Assembly (NCBI RefSeq): GCF_001657475.1
Contig: NZ_LXEY01000017.1
Location: 1 to 64,000, forward strand
DNA: 64,000 nucleotides
Source of the DNA: Enteractinococcus helveticum
GTDB taxonomy: Bacteria; Actinomycetota; Actinomycetes; Actinomycetales; Micrococcaceae
Direction of reading: 5' to 3'
The translations under genes and the position numbers were made by a program. Positions 26,498 to 35,613 of the stretch are shown one piece after another. The notes below the pieces were generated by a model. It was not told the DNA's origin, ran no database searches, and worked only from the letters and a program-made list of their open reading frames with translations. Every line of letters begins with the position of its first letter. Positions within the stretch are counted from its first letter, which is position 1.

Positions 26498-28549
26498 TTA
26501 GTGGATACCGCGCAGGTCGAGGTCCAGTTTGTCGTGTGCGCCGTCGGAAGTATCCGCGTGGATAGTTACCGGAATGCCCCAGTCTTGCTGGTACAGGTGG
26601 CAGGCGGCGGAATCCGGGATCGGTTGGCCGTGCTCGCCATCGCATGCGGCAGCACGTGCGGTGACATGCAGGACGCCTTCGGTGATCTCTGGGTTGAGCC
26701 TCAGCTGGCGGGTCAGCCCGGTTTCGCGGCCTTCGCCTTCCAGCAACAGGTTTTCCGGAGTTGAGGAGATGGTCAGCTGAGTTGGGTCGCCCCAGCGGTC
26801 ATCGAGCTTCTGGCCCTTGGGTGCGGTGAACGAAATGTTGATCGGCACATCGCCGGCAACCAGCTTGGTTGGTGGGCGCTGCACCTGCATTGCGCCCTCG
26901 TCGACGTGTAGGAATTTTTCGGGCACCGAGATGCGCACCAGCTGATGGGCATTGGTTTCGACGACGACGATCGATACCGCTGTGCCTTCGGCATCGGTTT
27001 CGACCAGGATGTCGGAGGGTTCTTGCAGGTCGCGGGCGACCGTGGTGACTTCGGCCGGTTTGGTGGTGCCATCCGGGTTCAGGGTTTGTGGTGCCCAGCG
27101 ACGAATCGCGTGGTTATAGGTATCGGCAATTAGCACCGAGCCATCGGGCAGGTTGGTGACACCCAGCGGGTGTTGCAGGCGGGCGTCTTGGGGTTTGCCG
27201 TCACGGAAACCAAAATCAAACAGTCCGGTGCCGACCACGGTGCCTACTTCTGGTTTCCCTGAGTCGCTCTTGGTCGACGGGATCACATAGCGGACAGCCG
27301 AGGTTTCGGAATCGGCAACCCACAGGGTGCCCTCGGCATCAATGGACAGCCCAGAGGACTGCGCCAGCCAGGCCTCATCTGCGGGCCCATCGAGCAGACC
27401 CTCCAGAGCGGTACCGGCATAGATCGCCAGTTGCTTGCTCACCGGGTCATACGAGAACAGCTGATGGGTACCGGCCATCGCGATGATCGCTTTGGACTCG
27501 GCTTCCGAGTACTGCACATCCCACGGGGTCGACAGTGAGGTTTGCACAGCCTCGGTGGCAAACGGTGCGAGGTCCACGGTTTCAGCATCGTCGCTATCGG
27601 CTTCTGCCTGGACACGCTCGGAGTCGATCAAACGTTGCACGCCGTTGCCGGCCACGGTCGAGACCTCTCCGGTGGCCAGGTTCACGGCGCGCAGTCGGTG
27701 GTTGACTGCGTCTGCGATCAGCACATCGTAACCAACCTGGGCGGCGATGTCTTCGGGCAGAAGAGCCAGACCCTGTGGCTCGTTGAACAGTGCGATCTCG
27801 CGGCCGCCGTCGGCATGGCCACGCACGGAGATCAGTTCGGGATTGGCCTGGGCAGCCGCTTCGGAAACCGAATCTCCCGTGCCATTACCACCAATGGTTT
27901 GCAGCACGGTTTCCAAATCGTCGGCGACCTCAACCAGGCGGTGGTGGCCGGTATCGGCAACCAAGAACGAACCGGTCTGGGTCCCGCGAGCGCCGAGCGC
28001 AATGGCCTTGCCCGGGAATTTCAGGTCACGTGCCACCGGTTCTGGTGCAACGTATGGTCCCTCTCCGCGGTGCAGGGTGCCCTTGGCATCGTGTTCTTCA
28101 ATGAGCTGGTCGATCAGCGAGTACAATCCGGACACGTGTCCTTCACCGGTCAGGTGGGCCACCACGTAGCCTTCCGGATCCACGACCACCAGGGTCGGCC
28201 ACGCGCGTGCTGTGTAGGCCTGCCAGGTGATTAATTCTGGGTCATTGAGCACCGGGTGGGCAATGTCGTAGCGTTCGATCGCTGCGGCCACCGCCGAGGT
28301 TTCGGCCTCGTAATCAAATTTTGGTGAGTGTACGCCAACGGTCACCAGCACATCGGAGTATTTGGCTTCCAGCGGGCGCAGTTCGTCGAGCACGTGCAGG
28401 CAGTTGACACAGCAAAATGCCCAGAAGTCTAAGATCACGATCTTGCCGCGAAGATCTTTGAGGCTCAAGTCTTTATCGCCAATGTTGAACCAGGTTTCGC
28501 CAACCAGTTCAGAGGCGCGGATACGAGGAGTCGATGGTGCCGAAGTCAT
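26498..28549 (-). CDS. Thioredoxin-NHL repeat protein (NHLRC2-like)
   Basis: A 683-residue cytoplasmic protein. Residues 15-160 form a TlpA-like thioredoxin domain with the active site FCCVNC (C47-V-N-C50), the same CCxNC arrangement as in eukaryotic NHLRC2. Residues about 165-540 form an NHL beta-propeller (repeats such as VADTGHHRLVEV, IADAVNHRLRAV, IADTYNHAIRRW). A C-terminal beta domain of 130 residues follows. No signal peptide is present. The physiological partner is unknown; reductase activity is inferred from the CxxC. Confidence 0.88.
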   Translation of the reverse strand: MTSAPSTPRIRASELVGETWFNIGDKDLSLKDLRGKIVILDFWAFCCVNCLHVLDELRPLEAKYSDVLVTVGVHSPKFDYEAETSAVAAAIERYDIAHPVLNDPELITWQAYTARAWPTLVVVDPEGYVVAHLTGEGHVSGLYSLIDQLIEEHDAKGTLHRGEGPYVAPEPVARDLKFPGKAIALGARGTQTGSFLVADTGHHRLVEVADDLETVLQTIGGNGTGDSVSEAAAQANPELISVRGHADGGREIALFNEPQGLALLPEDIAAQVGYDVLIADAVNHRLRAVNLATGEVSTVAGNGVQRLIDSERVQAEADSDDAETVDLAPFATEAVQTSLSTPWDVQYSEAESKAIIAMAGTHQLFSYDPVSKQLAIYAGTALEGLLDGPADEAWLAQSSGLSIDAEGTLWVADSETSAVRYVIPSTKSDSGKPEVGTVVGTGLFDFGFRDGKPQDARLQHPLGVTNLPDGSVLIADTYNHAIRRWAPQTLNPDGTTKPAEVTTVARDLQEPSDILVETDAEGTAVSIVVVETNAHQLVRISVPEKFLHVDEGAMQVQRPPTKLVAGDVPINISFTAPKGQKLDDRWGDPTQLTISSTPENLLLEGEGRETGLTRQLRLNPEITEGVLHVTARAAACDGEHGQPIPDSAACHLYQQDWGIPVTIHADTSDGAHDKLDLDLRGIH

Positions 28550-28722
28550 GCCTTGTATTCTTCCTTATCCCCCATGCGATGCAAGCGATTGCGTCACATT
28601 CAGTAGTCAGTTTTCACGGTGAGCAAATCGCAACATTTCCCTAATGCACAGGTTCAACGCCACGAGGTGTTAAGATATTTCTTGTACCAATGACGACGGC
28701 GACCCTGGCCGTTGCACATTGT

Positions 28723-28793
28723 GCGGGTGTAGCTCAATGGTAGAGCGCTTGCTTCCCAAGCAAGATACGCGGGTTCGATTCCCGTCACCCGCT
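28723..28793 (+). tRNA. tRNA-Gly (anticodon CCC)
   Basis: A complete 71-nt cloverleaf. The acceptor stem GCGGGTG pairs with CACCCGC, discriminator T. The anticodon stem CTTGC/GCAAG holds the loop TTCCCAA, giving anticodon CCC. The T-loop GGTTCGATTCC is canonical. The 3' CCA is not encoded. Confidence 0.97.
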
Positions 28794-28994
28794 CTGTTTA
28801 TGTCCGCGTGATCTTGCAGAACTTCGACTCACCAGTTTCGCGTTGACCTATTGTGTTTGCCGATGTTTTTGGCACTCTCCAGTCAAGTTTTTTTACTCCT
28901 CAGACTGATGTTTTAGGGCTCAGATCCACTAAAATGAGATAGCACCAGCAGCTACGCGAGGTGCATCAGCTGCGAGGATCAGCAGGAGGTTTCC

Positions 28995-29270
28995 ATGCCC
29001 GAAACATACCTCATCCAAGATTATCTACCACCCAAGGCCCGCAAGATCATCTACCTCGCGTACGCCTTAGCTGGTCTGGCCATCGGTGCTACCCAGGTCG
29101 GAATGGCGGCGGCTGGGATGGCGTTGCCCGTGTGGTTGACGGTGACGCTCGCAGTCTATGCATTCCTTGGTGGTGCTGTCGGGCTGACCGCCACCAAACA
29201 TACGCCGACGCAACGTGACACCGGCCCTGCGGATCCTACGACTCAACCACCTCAGGTGGTGCTGCCCTAA
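28995..29270 (+). CDS. Phage holin-like small membrane protein
   Basis: A 91-residue protein with two or three hydrophobic helices (about 18-68), an N-terminal MPETYLIQDYLPPKARKII and a hydrophilic Thr/Pro/Gln tail. The arrangement, especially ARKIIYLAYALAGLAIGATQVG and ALPVWLTVTLAVYAFLGGAVG, resembles putative holins of actinophages. A perfect AGGAGG precedes the ATG. It stands alone, 200 bases downstream of tRNA-Gly, with no endolysin beside it, so it is probably a domesticated or residual phage gene. Confidence 0.6.
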   Translation: MPETYLIQDYLPPKARKIIYLAYALAGLAIGATQVGMAAAGMALPVWLTVTLAVYAFLGGAVGLTATKHTPTQRDTGPADPTTQPPQVVLP

Positions 29271-29292
29271 ACGATCCGTTTACCTGCAATAT

Positions 29293-29336
29293 ACTTCGTC
29301 CCGCCACTGGCTATCATCGGCACGACGGGACGAAGT
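29293..29336. terminator. Terminator between holin-like gene and ABC exporter gene
   Basis: Eleven-base perfect arms ACTTCGTCCCG (29293-29303) and CGGGACGAAGT (29326-29336), then TATTTTTG on the plus strand. It lies between convergent stop codons. Confidence 0.75.
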
Positions 29337-29373
29337 TATTTTTGTCTGGGGCATCTCGGCGCAGCACGCTATG

Positions 29374-31155
29374 TCAGTCCAACGACCAGCGCCGGAATTC
29401 TGTATTTTCAAAAATCTGCTGTGGGGCAAAGGATGAAAACAACACGACGCCCGGATAGTCGCGCAGTTGTCGGCGCAGCATGGCTAAGCCATCTTCATCA
29501 AGTGCGGCGTCGACATTTTCTAACATCAGCAACGGCGGGGTGCCTAGCATTGCGCGGGCGATTTTGAGCCGGGCGACATCGGAACGAGCCCAGGGTTCGC
29601 CGTCGTTTTTCAACATGGTTTTCAGACCCTTGTGCTCGACGTAGACCAGCGGGCTCAGACCCACTTGATGCAGCATGCCTTTGACCTCATCGACCGAGGC
29701 TTTCGGTGATCTGTAGGAGACCAACCGCTGCACCGAACCGCGCTGCAGCGGCACATGAATGGAGGCCGCCCCTACGAGGTCGCGGCGCACAGCCGGTGGT
29801 GCGGCGTCGTATTCAATGCCATCGATCAAAATGACCGGCCTGTTTTGGTCGTCGTCGTCGGATTCAAGCGGGTTAGCGCCCTGGATCAGGATGGTTTTGA
29901 GCACGGTGTGGATTTTTTCGGCATCAATGGAATCCACCAGGATGCGTTCACCGGCTTGAGCGTGTAAGTCTGGTAGCTGAGTGCGATCCACGGTGAGATT
30001 TTCAATGACGACGCCGGACTGGTAGTCCCGTTGTGGAAGGGGCGTGCCGCCGTTGTTCTCGGACGATTCGTCCTCGTTATCCGCAGCGTCGGCTTGTGCG
30101 GATTTCCAGGAGCGCTCTTGGGCGCGGACGGCACGCCGGATGTCTTTGGCGGAGTTCAGGATCGGGGCGATGATGCGTCGAGCGGCTCGGAAGTTTTGTC
30201 GGTATTCAACCACGCGTCCCAGGTCGCTCATCGGGGTGGCCATAACACCCAGCAGCGTCATGATCGAGGCAACGCCGGCGACGTCGATAATACCCAGTAC
30301 CGCCAGGTAGACCACGCCTGCGGTACATAGGCTGGCTGCGGTGACGGTCAGGGCGCGAATGAACCCGGTAATGCGAGCGCGGTGGACTGCGGCACCCACA
30401 ACTCTGGAGGAGTCACGATCCAGGGCGTTGAGTTCGCGGCGCACAGCACCGGCAACCTGGACGGATTCCCCGGCCTGGACCGTATCGGCAATCCGGGCCG
30501 ACATGCGACCTCGATACCGGCGCACGGTGCGAGCCCGTTCGCGGGCTCGGCGGGCCAGAAACGGCATCATGAACCCGGTAACCGCCAGCGGGATGGCCAC
30601 GGTGACGGCTACCGGCCAGTTGGTGATTGCCAGGCCGGCCAGGATCACCGCGACCAGCGGTAGGGCCGTGAGCATCGGCACGATCCCCTGGGCGATCCAG
30701 TTGCGCACTGCCGTGAGATCATTGGATGCGCGGGTGACGACCACGCCCAGCGACCGGTTACCGATGTTATGCAGTGCGGCGGCGACGAGGCGTCGTCGTT
30801 GTTCATAGACGTAGTCTTGGCCAAGATCTTCGGCCACCACACGTTCGACCCAGCGGGCCACCCCGATGCCCAGCACGGCACCGGCCAGCCCCGCCATGGT
30901 CCCCCACGGAGGGGTGTGGTCCTGGGCGGCCGGATCGGTGGTTGACAGTCCAGACAGCAGCCCGTCGACCGTCAACGCCATGACCAGCGCCAGTACCGCT
31001 TGAATAATGCCCAGGATCACCAGGGCGATCAGCAGGTACCGGCGTCGGCCGCGCCAGACTTTTGGCATGCGCTCGGCTTTTTTCTGCGCGGCGGTATCCG
31101 CGGGACCGGCTGCTTGGTTGGGTTGAGCCGCCGAGGTATGCGTGGATTGTGTCAT
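29374..31155 (-). CDS. ABC exporter-like protein with degenerate nucleotide-binding domain
   Basis: A 593-residue protein of type I ABC exporter layout: a hydrophilic N-terminus, six membrane helices (about 38-330), then a soluble domain. The soluble domain keeps the order of an ATPase domain but not its catalytic residues. Where Walker A should be there is LVDSIDAEKIHT (about 406-417), with no GxxGxGKS; the signature region reads EPWARSDVARLKIARAM; Walker B is LLMLENVD, with catalytic Glu replaced by Asn; the H-loop His is missing (LFSSFAP). It should not hydrolyse ATP alone. Its ATG overlaps the upstream P-loop gene by 4 bases. The substrate is unknown. Confidence 0.8.
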   Translation of the reverse strand: MTQSTHTSAAQPNQAAGPADTAAQKKAERMPKVWRGRRRYLLIALVILGIIQAVLALVMALTVDGLLSGLSTTDPAAQDHTPPWGTMAGLAGAVLGIGVARWVERVVAEDLGQDYVYEQRRRLVAAALHNIGNRSLGVVVTRASNDLTAVRNWIAQGIVPMLTALPLVAVILAGLAITNWPVAVTVAIPLAVTGFMMPFLARRARERARTVRRYRGRMSARIADTVQAGESVQVAGAVRRELNALDRDSSRVVGAAVHRARITGFIRALTVTAASLCTAGVVYLAVLGIIDVAGVASIMTLLGVMATPMSDLGRVVEYRQNFRAARRIIAPILNSAKDIRRAVRAQERSWKSAQADAADNEDESSENNGGTPLPQRDYQSGVVIENLTVDRTQLPDLHAQAGERILVDSIDAEKIHTVLKTILIQGANPLESDDDDQNRPVILIDGIEYDAAPPAVRRDLVGAASIHVPLQRGSVQRLVSYRSPKASVDEVKGMLHQVGLSPLVYVEHKGLKTMLKNDGEPWARSDVARLKIARAMLGTPPLLMLENVDAALDEDGLAMLRRQLRDYPGVVLFSSFAPQQIFENTEFRRWSLD

Positions 31156-32312
31156 GAGCGCACCAGCAGTGCTGCCGCCTCTTCTGGGTGGGTCAGATCA
31201 AAGGTTGGGATGACCGGCACATCGAGTACCTGGCGGGCTTCGATCGTGGCCAGCGGTGAGGCGGTCATAACCCCGGAGGCCACGGCCACGTGTAGTCCAG
31301 CGGCCTGGAGTTCCTGGACCCCGGCGCGAGCGCCCAGGGCATCGGTGGCCGAGAAAACCACCTGATCAATGGTGTCCTGGAAGACCTCATCGCGCAGCAG
31401 CTGGGCGGTTTCTTCCTGGTAAATCCCGTCGGCAATTTCTACGACGACGACGTCGGTCTGAGCGTCGGAAAGCTCTTCGACCAGGCCCAGGGTCAGAGCT
31501 TTGATATCGGCCATGTTGAGTTTGAAGGTTGTGGGGTAACCGAAGTCGGTGAAGTCTAAGACGCGGGCGGCACCGGCGTCATGATAGATCATGGGGTCGT
31601 TCCCAGCACCGGTTCCAGTAATTTTACCGGCGGTCACCCGGCGGCCCGAGGCGGTTAGCCCGTTGATGAGGCACGCCATGGTCGTGGATTTACCCGAGTT
31701 CATAGCCGTACCCAACACGGCAATGACTTCTGGACGACGCTGGTTGCCCAGCACCGGTGGGACGGCGTCGGCATGAGCCGGGATGCGGTGCGGGGCGAAG
31801 TCGGCAATATTGACCACACCGTGTTGGTTGGCCAGCAGACCGATCGGCTCGATGATCGTGGGGTCTTCCATGTCCTCGTGGGCCAGTGTCACAGTGCCTG
31901 CAATGCCGCCGGCGGCAACCAGGTGGCAGGGTTGAAGCGAGTCTGGCACGTGGGCCAAGAACTGGTCTGCAGCATAGCGGTTGCCGTATGCCAGCATGAT
32001 CAGCGCGCCCTGAAACAGGATGGCTTTGCGAGACGCTGGGGTCTCGACGCGTTTGTGGTTCAGGATCTCGGTGACCCGGGCGATGACGACGTCGCCGCTG
32101 CGTGGCACCACGGAATCACCGAAAAGCAGGTGGAAAGCGGCCGGGTTCTCATCAACTGCAGCCCCCACGAAACGGGTTGTATACGAGGCCTGCACTCGTG
32201 ACGGCATATCTACTCGAGTCACGACCGGAGGCAGCTGGTCCGTGAGGGGGTGCAGTGATGCTGACCGGTCAGTCATATCGGTTGTGTCTGGGGTGACAAA
32301 TATGCTGGTCAT
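31152..32312 (-). CDS. P-loop ATPase with DUF1611/dethiobiotin-synthetase-like domain
   Basis: A 386-residue protein. Residues 1-190 form an N-terminal domain I do not recognise (GDVVIARVTEILNHKRVETP, AYGNRYAADQFLAH). The rest is a P-loop domain with Walker A GTAMNSGKST (201-210), VTAGKITGTGAGND, and VVVVEIADGIYQEET as a Walker B-like strand, resembling the DUF1611 and BioD group. It is coupled by ATGA to the ABC exporter with the dead ATPase domain, which suggests that it supplies or regulates that transporter. GAAAGG precedes the start. The link is inference. Confidence 0.7.
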   Translation of the reverse strand: MTSIFVTPDTTDMTDRSASLHPLTDQLPPVVTRVDMPSRVQASYTTRFVGAAVDENPAAFHLLFGDSVVPRSGDVVIARVTEILNHKRVETPASRKAILFQGALIMLAYGNRYAADQFLAHVPDSLQPCHLVAAGGIAGTVTLAHEDMEDPTIIEPIGLLANQHGVVNIADFAPHRIPAHADAVPPVLGNQRRPEVIAVLGTAMNSGKSTTMACLINGLTASGRRVTAGKITGTGAGNDPMIYHDAGAARVLDFTDFGYPTTFKLNMADIKALTLGLVEELSDAQTDVVVVEIADGIYQEETAQLLRDEVFQDTIDQVVFSATDALGARAGVQELQAAGLHVAVASGVMTASPLATIEARQVLDVPVIPTFDLTHPEEAAALLVRS

Positions 32313-32364
32313 GGTGGAGACCTTTCATCCGTTGCGGTTCGAGTAAGACTAGTTCAGCAACACA

Positions 32365-32406
32365 TCATGAGGTTTTCATGACGGTTCCATGAGAGGCCTC
32401 TCATGA
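32365..32406. promoter_or_regulatory. Cluster of CATGA repeats with an 18-base palindrome
   Basis: TCATGA occurs at 32365 and 32376, and the perfect palindrome CATGAGAGGCCTCTCATG spans 32388-32405. The first spacings are close to one helical turn. The cluster lies 53-94 bases upstream of the P-loop ATPase start (32312) and is a candidate operator array for that two-gene unit. Confidence 0.5.
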
Positions 32407-32506
32407 ATCATCCTGCATCCGCATGATGCTGCGGATCTAGCCGCTCAGAAATGCTGAAAAGTTCATATGAAATTCACCCTGCTTCAAGCAAATTCCCAGC
32501 ACTTTT

Positions 32507-33396
32507 CTAGGACAGCTGGGAACCTACCGGTAAGTAGGGCAGATAGGAGACCCCCGAGGTGTTGTACGTGAATTTAATTCCCATAATGTAACGGATGCCC
32601 ACGTGCATGCCCCAGGCTGCGATCGAGAAGATCTGTCCGCAGCGTCTATTGACCATCGAGATGGGTGCGCCCAGTTCAATGAGCAGCGTGGCGACCCCGG
32701 CCAGCGTGAAGAATTCGCGGGCGTTGTACAGGTCGCCTGCGGGGTCTGGGGCTGTGGTACCGAAGACTTCTTTTCGGATCGCATCGGCTGCGATCTGATC
32801 ACGCAGGGTGTTGCCTTTGGCCCAGGCCCACCCTGTGGGCTGCGAACCTTGGCCACCCCGGAAATACAATACACCGCAACCGTGGCGATATTCATTGCCG
32901 TGGGGATCCCGCCGTAGGCGCGATCAAACCGCTGCGGGGTCAGGGTTTTTTCTTTCACTAGGGCATCCACCGACAGTGCGTCGGCACTGCGAGTTGTGCC
33001 CAGCACCATCTGGTGCAGCAGCGCCATATTGTCGTTGTGGAAAATCATGCCCCACGAGTTGCGATAGCTCAGGGTCCACAGCTGCAGCGCCGCATTGACC
33101 GGTCCGGTCACGCGGTGGGCCACACCCAGTGTTGCCAACACGTTGGTGACCTGGGCAGCATCAAAGAGCACATTGGCAACTGTGGGCGGCAGTGGTCGAC
33201 GCAGGACCTTCACCGGGCCAACCGGATAAAAACTCGAGGCATCTTGTGCATGCAGTGTGCGGAACATTGCACGACGACGCATATTATTCCAGATCGTAAA
33301 CGCTCCGGCGCTGAGCCGCAGCACCGCTGGACGCACCGGTTGGGCAGCGGGCCGCAGGGTATTGACCACGCGATACAGAAGGTTACGGTGTTTCAT
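32507..33396 (-). pseudogene. HTTM domain membrane protein (gamma-carboxylase-like), frameshifted
   Basis: Two overlapping frames together make one multi-helix protein of about 295 residues. The upstream frame runs from ATG 33396 to AVYCISGVAKVR; the family-like continuation GWAWAKGNTLRDQIAADAIRKE lies in another frame and ends at 32507. Adding one G to the GGG run near 32832-32836 joins them into VRSPQGWAWAKG, which matches HTTM proteins, relatives of vitamin K-dependent gamma-carboxylase. The defect may be a true mutation or a sequencing error. The start overlaps the upstream gene by 4 bases. Confidence 0.75.
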
Positions 33397-33968
33397 GCGA
33401 TATGCTCCTCGAGCAATTCGGCAACGCCGCCTACCTCACATTGGGCGTGGATGGTTTCTCGAAACGGCTGGTCGGAGGGGTCGGTGGTGGAAAAGTAGTC
33501 ATCGAACCGAAACCGGCTGCGCACCACCAGAACCCGCACAACGTCTGTCTCGTTGCGTCGCGGGGCGGCTGCCAGTGCATCGGCGTACCGCTGGGCAATG
33601 TTTGCAGCCTCACCGCGACGGATCCCGCGAGCGATTTGTTTGCGCACCTGATTCAGACCGCCGGTGCCGTAATGACGGTAATGCAGTGGGATGCGCTCCC
33701 ACTGGGAGGTTATACCGACGACGTGTGGGACCGTCACCCGACCCTTCCGATCGGCAGAAAACATCGGGTAGGTCGACATCGGAAACGAGTCGTGTTCGAC
33801 CTTCTTGCGCTTTATCTCCCGTGGGGTACCGAGGTAATGACGCAGCGGTGATAAGAGGACCCCGGCAAACGCTGCATAGCCGGCAACCGCCCACAGGTCA
33901 CGGTTGGTCACGGCTGGTTGTTGGGGTGGTTTGATCAGGCGAGATGTCAGATGTGAGAGCGTCGACAT
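33393..33968 (-). CDS. HTTM-associated hypothetical protein
   Basis: A 191-residue protein. One hydrophobic segment near residues 25-42 suggests membrane attachment; the rest is soluble and basic, with SFPMSTYPMFSADRKGRV (about 61-78) and VLVVRSRFRFDDYFS. I know it only as a typical neighbour of HTTM proteins, not by function. AAAGGAAG stands upstream of the ATG. It is the middle gene of FAD oxidoreductase, this gene, and HTTM, with ATGA coupling to the latter. Confidence 0.65.
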   Translation of the reverse strand: MSTLSHLTSRLIKPPQQPAVTNRDLWAVAGYAAFAGVLLSPLRHYLGTPREIKRKKVEHDSFPMSTYPMFSADRKGRVTVPHVVGITSQWERIPLHYRHYGTGGLNQVRKQIARGIRRGEAANIAQRYADALAAAPRRNETDVVRVLVVRSRFRFDDYFSTTDPSDQPFRETIHAQCEVGGVAELLEEHIA

Positions 33969-33992
33969 GGCGAGTGGGTCTTCCTTTCGGTG

Positions 33993-35504
33993 TTAATCAG
34001 AAAAATCACGAGCCACGGCTCGTGCCGCCCAGGCTCCGGGCATGCCATGGACGCCGGCACCCGGTGGGGTCGACGACGATGCCAGGTATAAACGTGGGCT
34101 GTCAGCACAGTGTTTCGTTCGAGTTCTGAGTCGGTAAGGATCAAGGGTGAGGCCGGGACGGAGGAGAGCTTGGAGCCCGGTCATGGCTCCGCCGGCGATA
34201 TCTCCGCCGATCAAATTGGGGTTCCAGGTTTCCAGGGCTGCCGGTGATGTTGAGACCTGTTTTCGAATGCGCGCTGCAAAGCCCGGGGCAAAGCGTTCGA
34301 TCTGGTGCATAATCAAACCAGCGATTTCCCCGCGTTCTGGTTCCCGATAACCGTGTGGCACATGTGCGTAGGTCCACACCACCGTGGTGTTGGTGTCCTG
34401 CCCGGTGAATCGTGTGGGGTCGGCTGCTTGTTGCTGGCCCACCATAACAAACGGATAGCGCGGCATGCGGCCCGCCGCGACCTCAACCGAGGCGTGCACC
34501 AGTTCACGACTATTGCCTGCAACGTGGACGGTGGCGGCTTTTGCAACCTCTGGATTGGTCCAGGGAATGGGCCCATCCAATAGGAAATCGACTTTGTAGG
34601 CAGCGGTGCCATAGCGCCACGTGTCCAGCCGACGCCGTGTCGAAGTCGCCAGCGCGTGGGCGGCAATGTTGTGTTGTCCTGTCAGACGCAGTACTTGGGC
34701 CGGGGTGACATTCAAGATGATCGCATCGGCGTGTGGCAGCTCAGCCAGATTGGTGACCTCGTGGTTCAGATGCAGTTGACCACCATGGCTGGTGAGCACC
34801 GAGACCAACGCTGAGATGATACTGCTGGTGCCGCCACGGGCTGCCGGCCAGCCGCGCGTCATGCCCAACGCACCAAATAGTGTGCCGAAGGCCCCGGTGA
34901 ATGGTTGCGATAAGGGGACGACCGCGTGGGCCGCCGACCCTAAAAACAAGGCCCGTGCGGCTTCAGTGCTAAACAGGGTTTTGGTCAACCAAGAGGCCGA
35001 CGGTAGTGCGGTGGGGGCGAATCGTGCCAGCCGCAGCGGGTGTGGTGGGATCCGTAGCATCGGTCCCAGCAGGTTCGTCAGGTGCTCATCGATGTGCTCG
35101 ACCATGTGCTGGTGTACCTGTCGCCACCGTCGAGCATCGGGGCCCAGGCGTTCCGCCGTCGTCGTCAGATTCTGATAGAGCACAGCGGCTTGACCGTGTG
35201 GCAGCGGATGAGCCATGGGAACCTCGGTGTGGGCCCATTCCAGGCCGTGTGAGGTCAGATCCAGGTCACGAAACACGGGGCTGGCAACACCGAAAGGATG
35301 TCCTGCCGCGCCAAGGTCCACGATGGTTTCCGCTCCGAGAGTGCCTGCTGACGCCGCAGCTCCCCCGGGTTGCGCATTGCGTTCATAGACGTCGACCCGC
35401 CAGCCGGCTCGAGCCAGCAGGGCTGCCGCGGTGAGACCATTGGGGCCAGACCCAACCACAATCGCACGGCGAGCGCGGCCAGATGAACGCGGTGGGTGTG
35501 ACAT
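33993..35504 (-). CDS. FAD-dependent oxidoreductase, phytoene-desaturase/PYROXD2-like
   Basis: A 503-residue flavoprotein. The N-terminal dinucleotide motif IVVGSGPNGLTAAALLARAG is followed by the FAD ribose Glu in VYERN; the C-terminal FAD segment reads LYLASSSTPPGAGVHGMPGAWAA. The family includes CrtI-type desaturases and PYROXD2-like proteins; the substrate is unknown. GAAGGA precedes ATG 35504; the open frame extends 21 codons further up without a ribosome site. First gene of a three-gene unit with the HTTM protein. Confidence 0.85.
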   Translation of the reverse strand: MSHPPRSSGRARRAIVVGSGPNGLTAAALLARAGWRVDVYERNAQPGGAAASAGTLGAETIVDLGAAGHPFGVASPVFRDLDLTSHGLEWAHTEVPMAHPLPHGQAAVLYQNLTTTAERLGPDARRWRQVHQHMVEHIDEHLTNLLGPMLRIPPHPLRLARFAPTALPSASWLTKTLFSTEAARALFLGSAAHAVVPLSQPFTGAFGTLFGALGMTRGWPAARGGTSSIISALVSVLTSHGGQLHLNHEVTNLAELPHADAIILNVTPAQVLRLTGQHNIAAHALATSTRRRLDTWRYGTAAYKVDFLLDGPIPWTNPEVAKAATVHVAGNSRELVHASVEVAAGRMPRYPFVMVGQQQAADPTRFTGQDTNTTVVWTYAHVPHGYREPERGEIAGLIMHQIERFAPGFAARIRKQVSTSPAALETWNPNLIGGDIAGGAMTGLQALLRPGLTLDPYRLRTRTKHCADSPRLYLASSSTPPGAGVHGMPGAWAARAVARDFSD

Positions 35505-35613
35505 GCGACAATCCTTCGTGATGAGGTTTCGAAAGCACCTGAGGCGCTGTTTCCCATGGTTGTGCACCCAGATGAGAAGAATATGAGCCGGTCATGAGAA
35601 GCTGGTGAGAACA

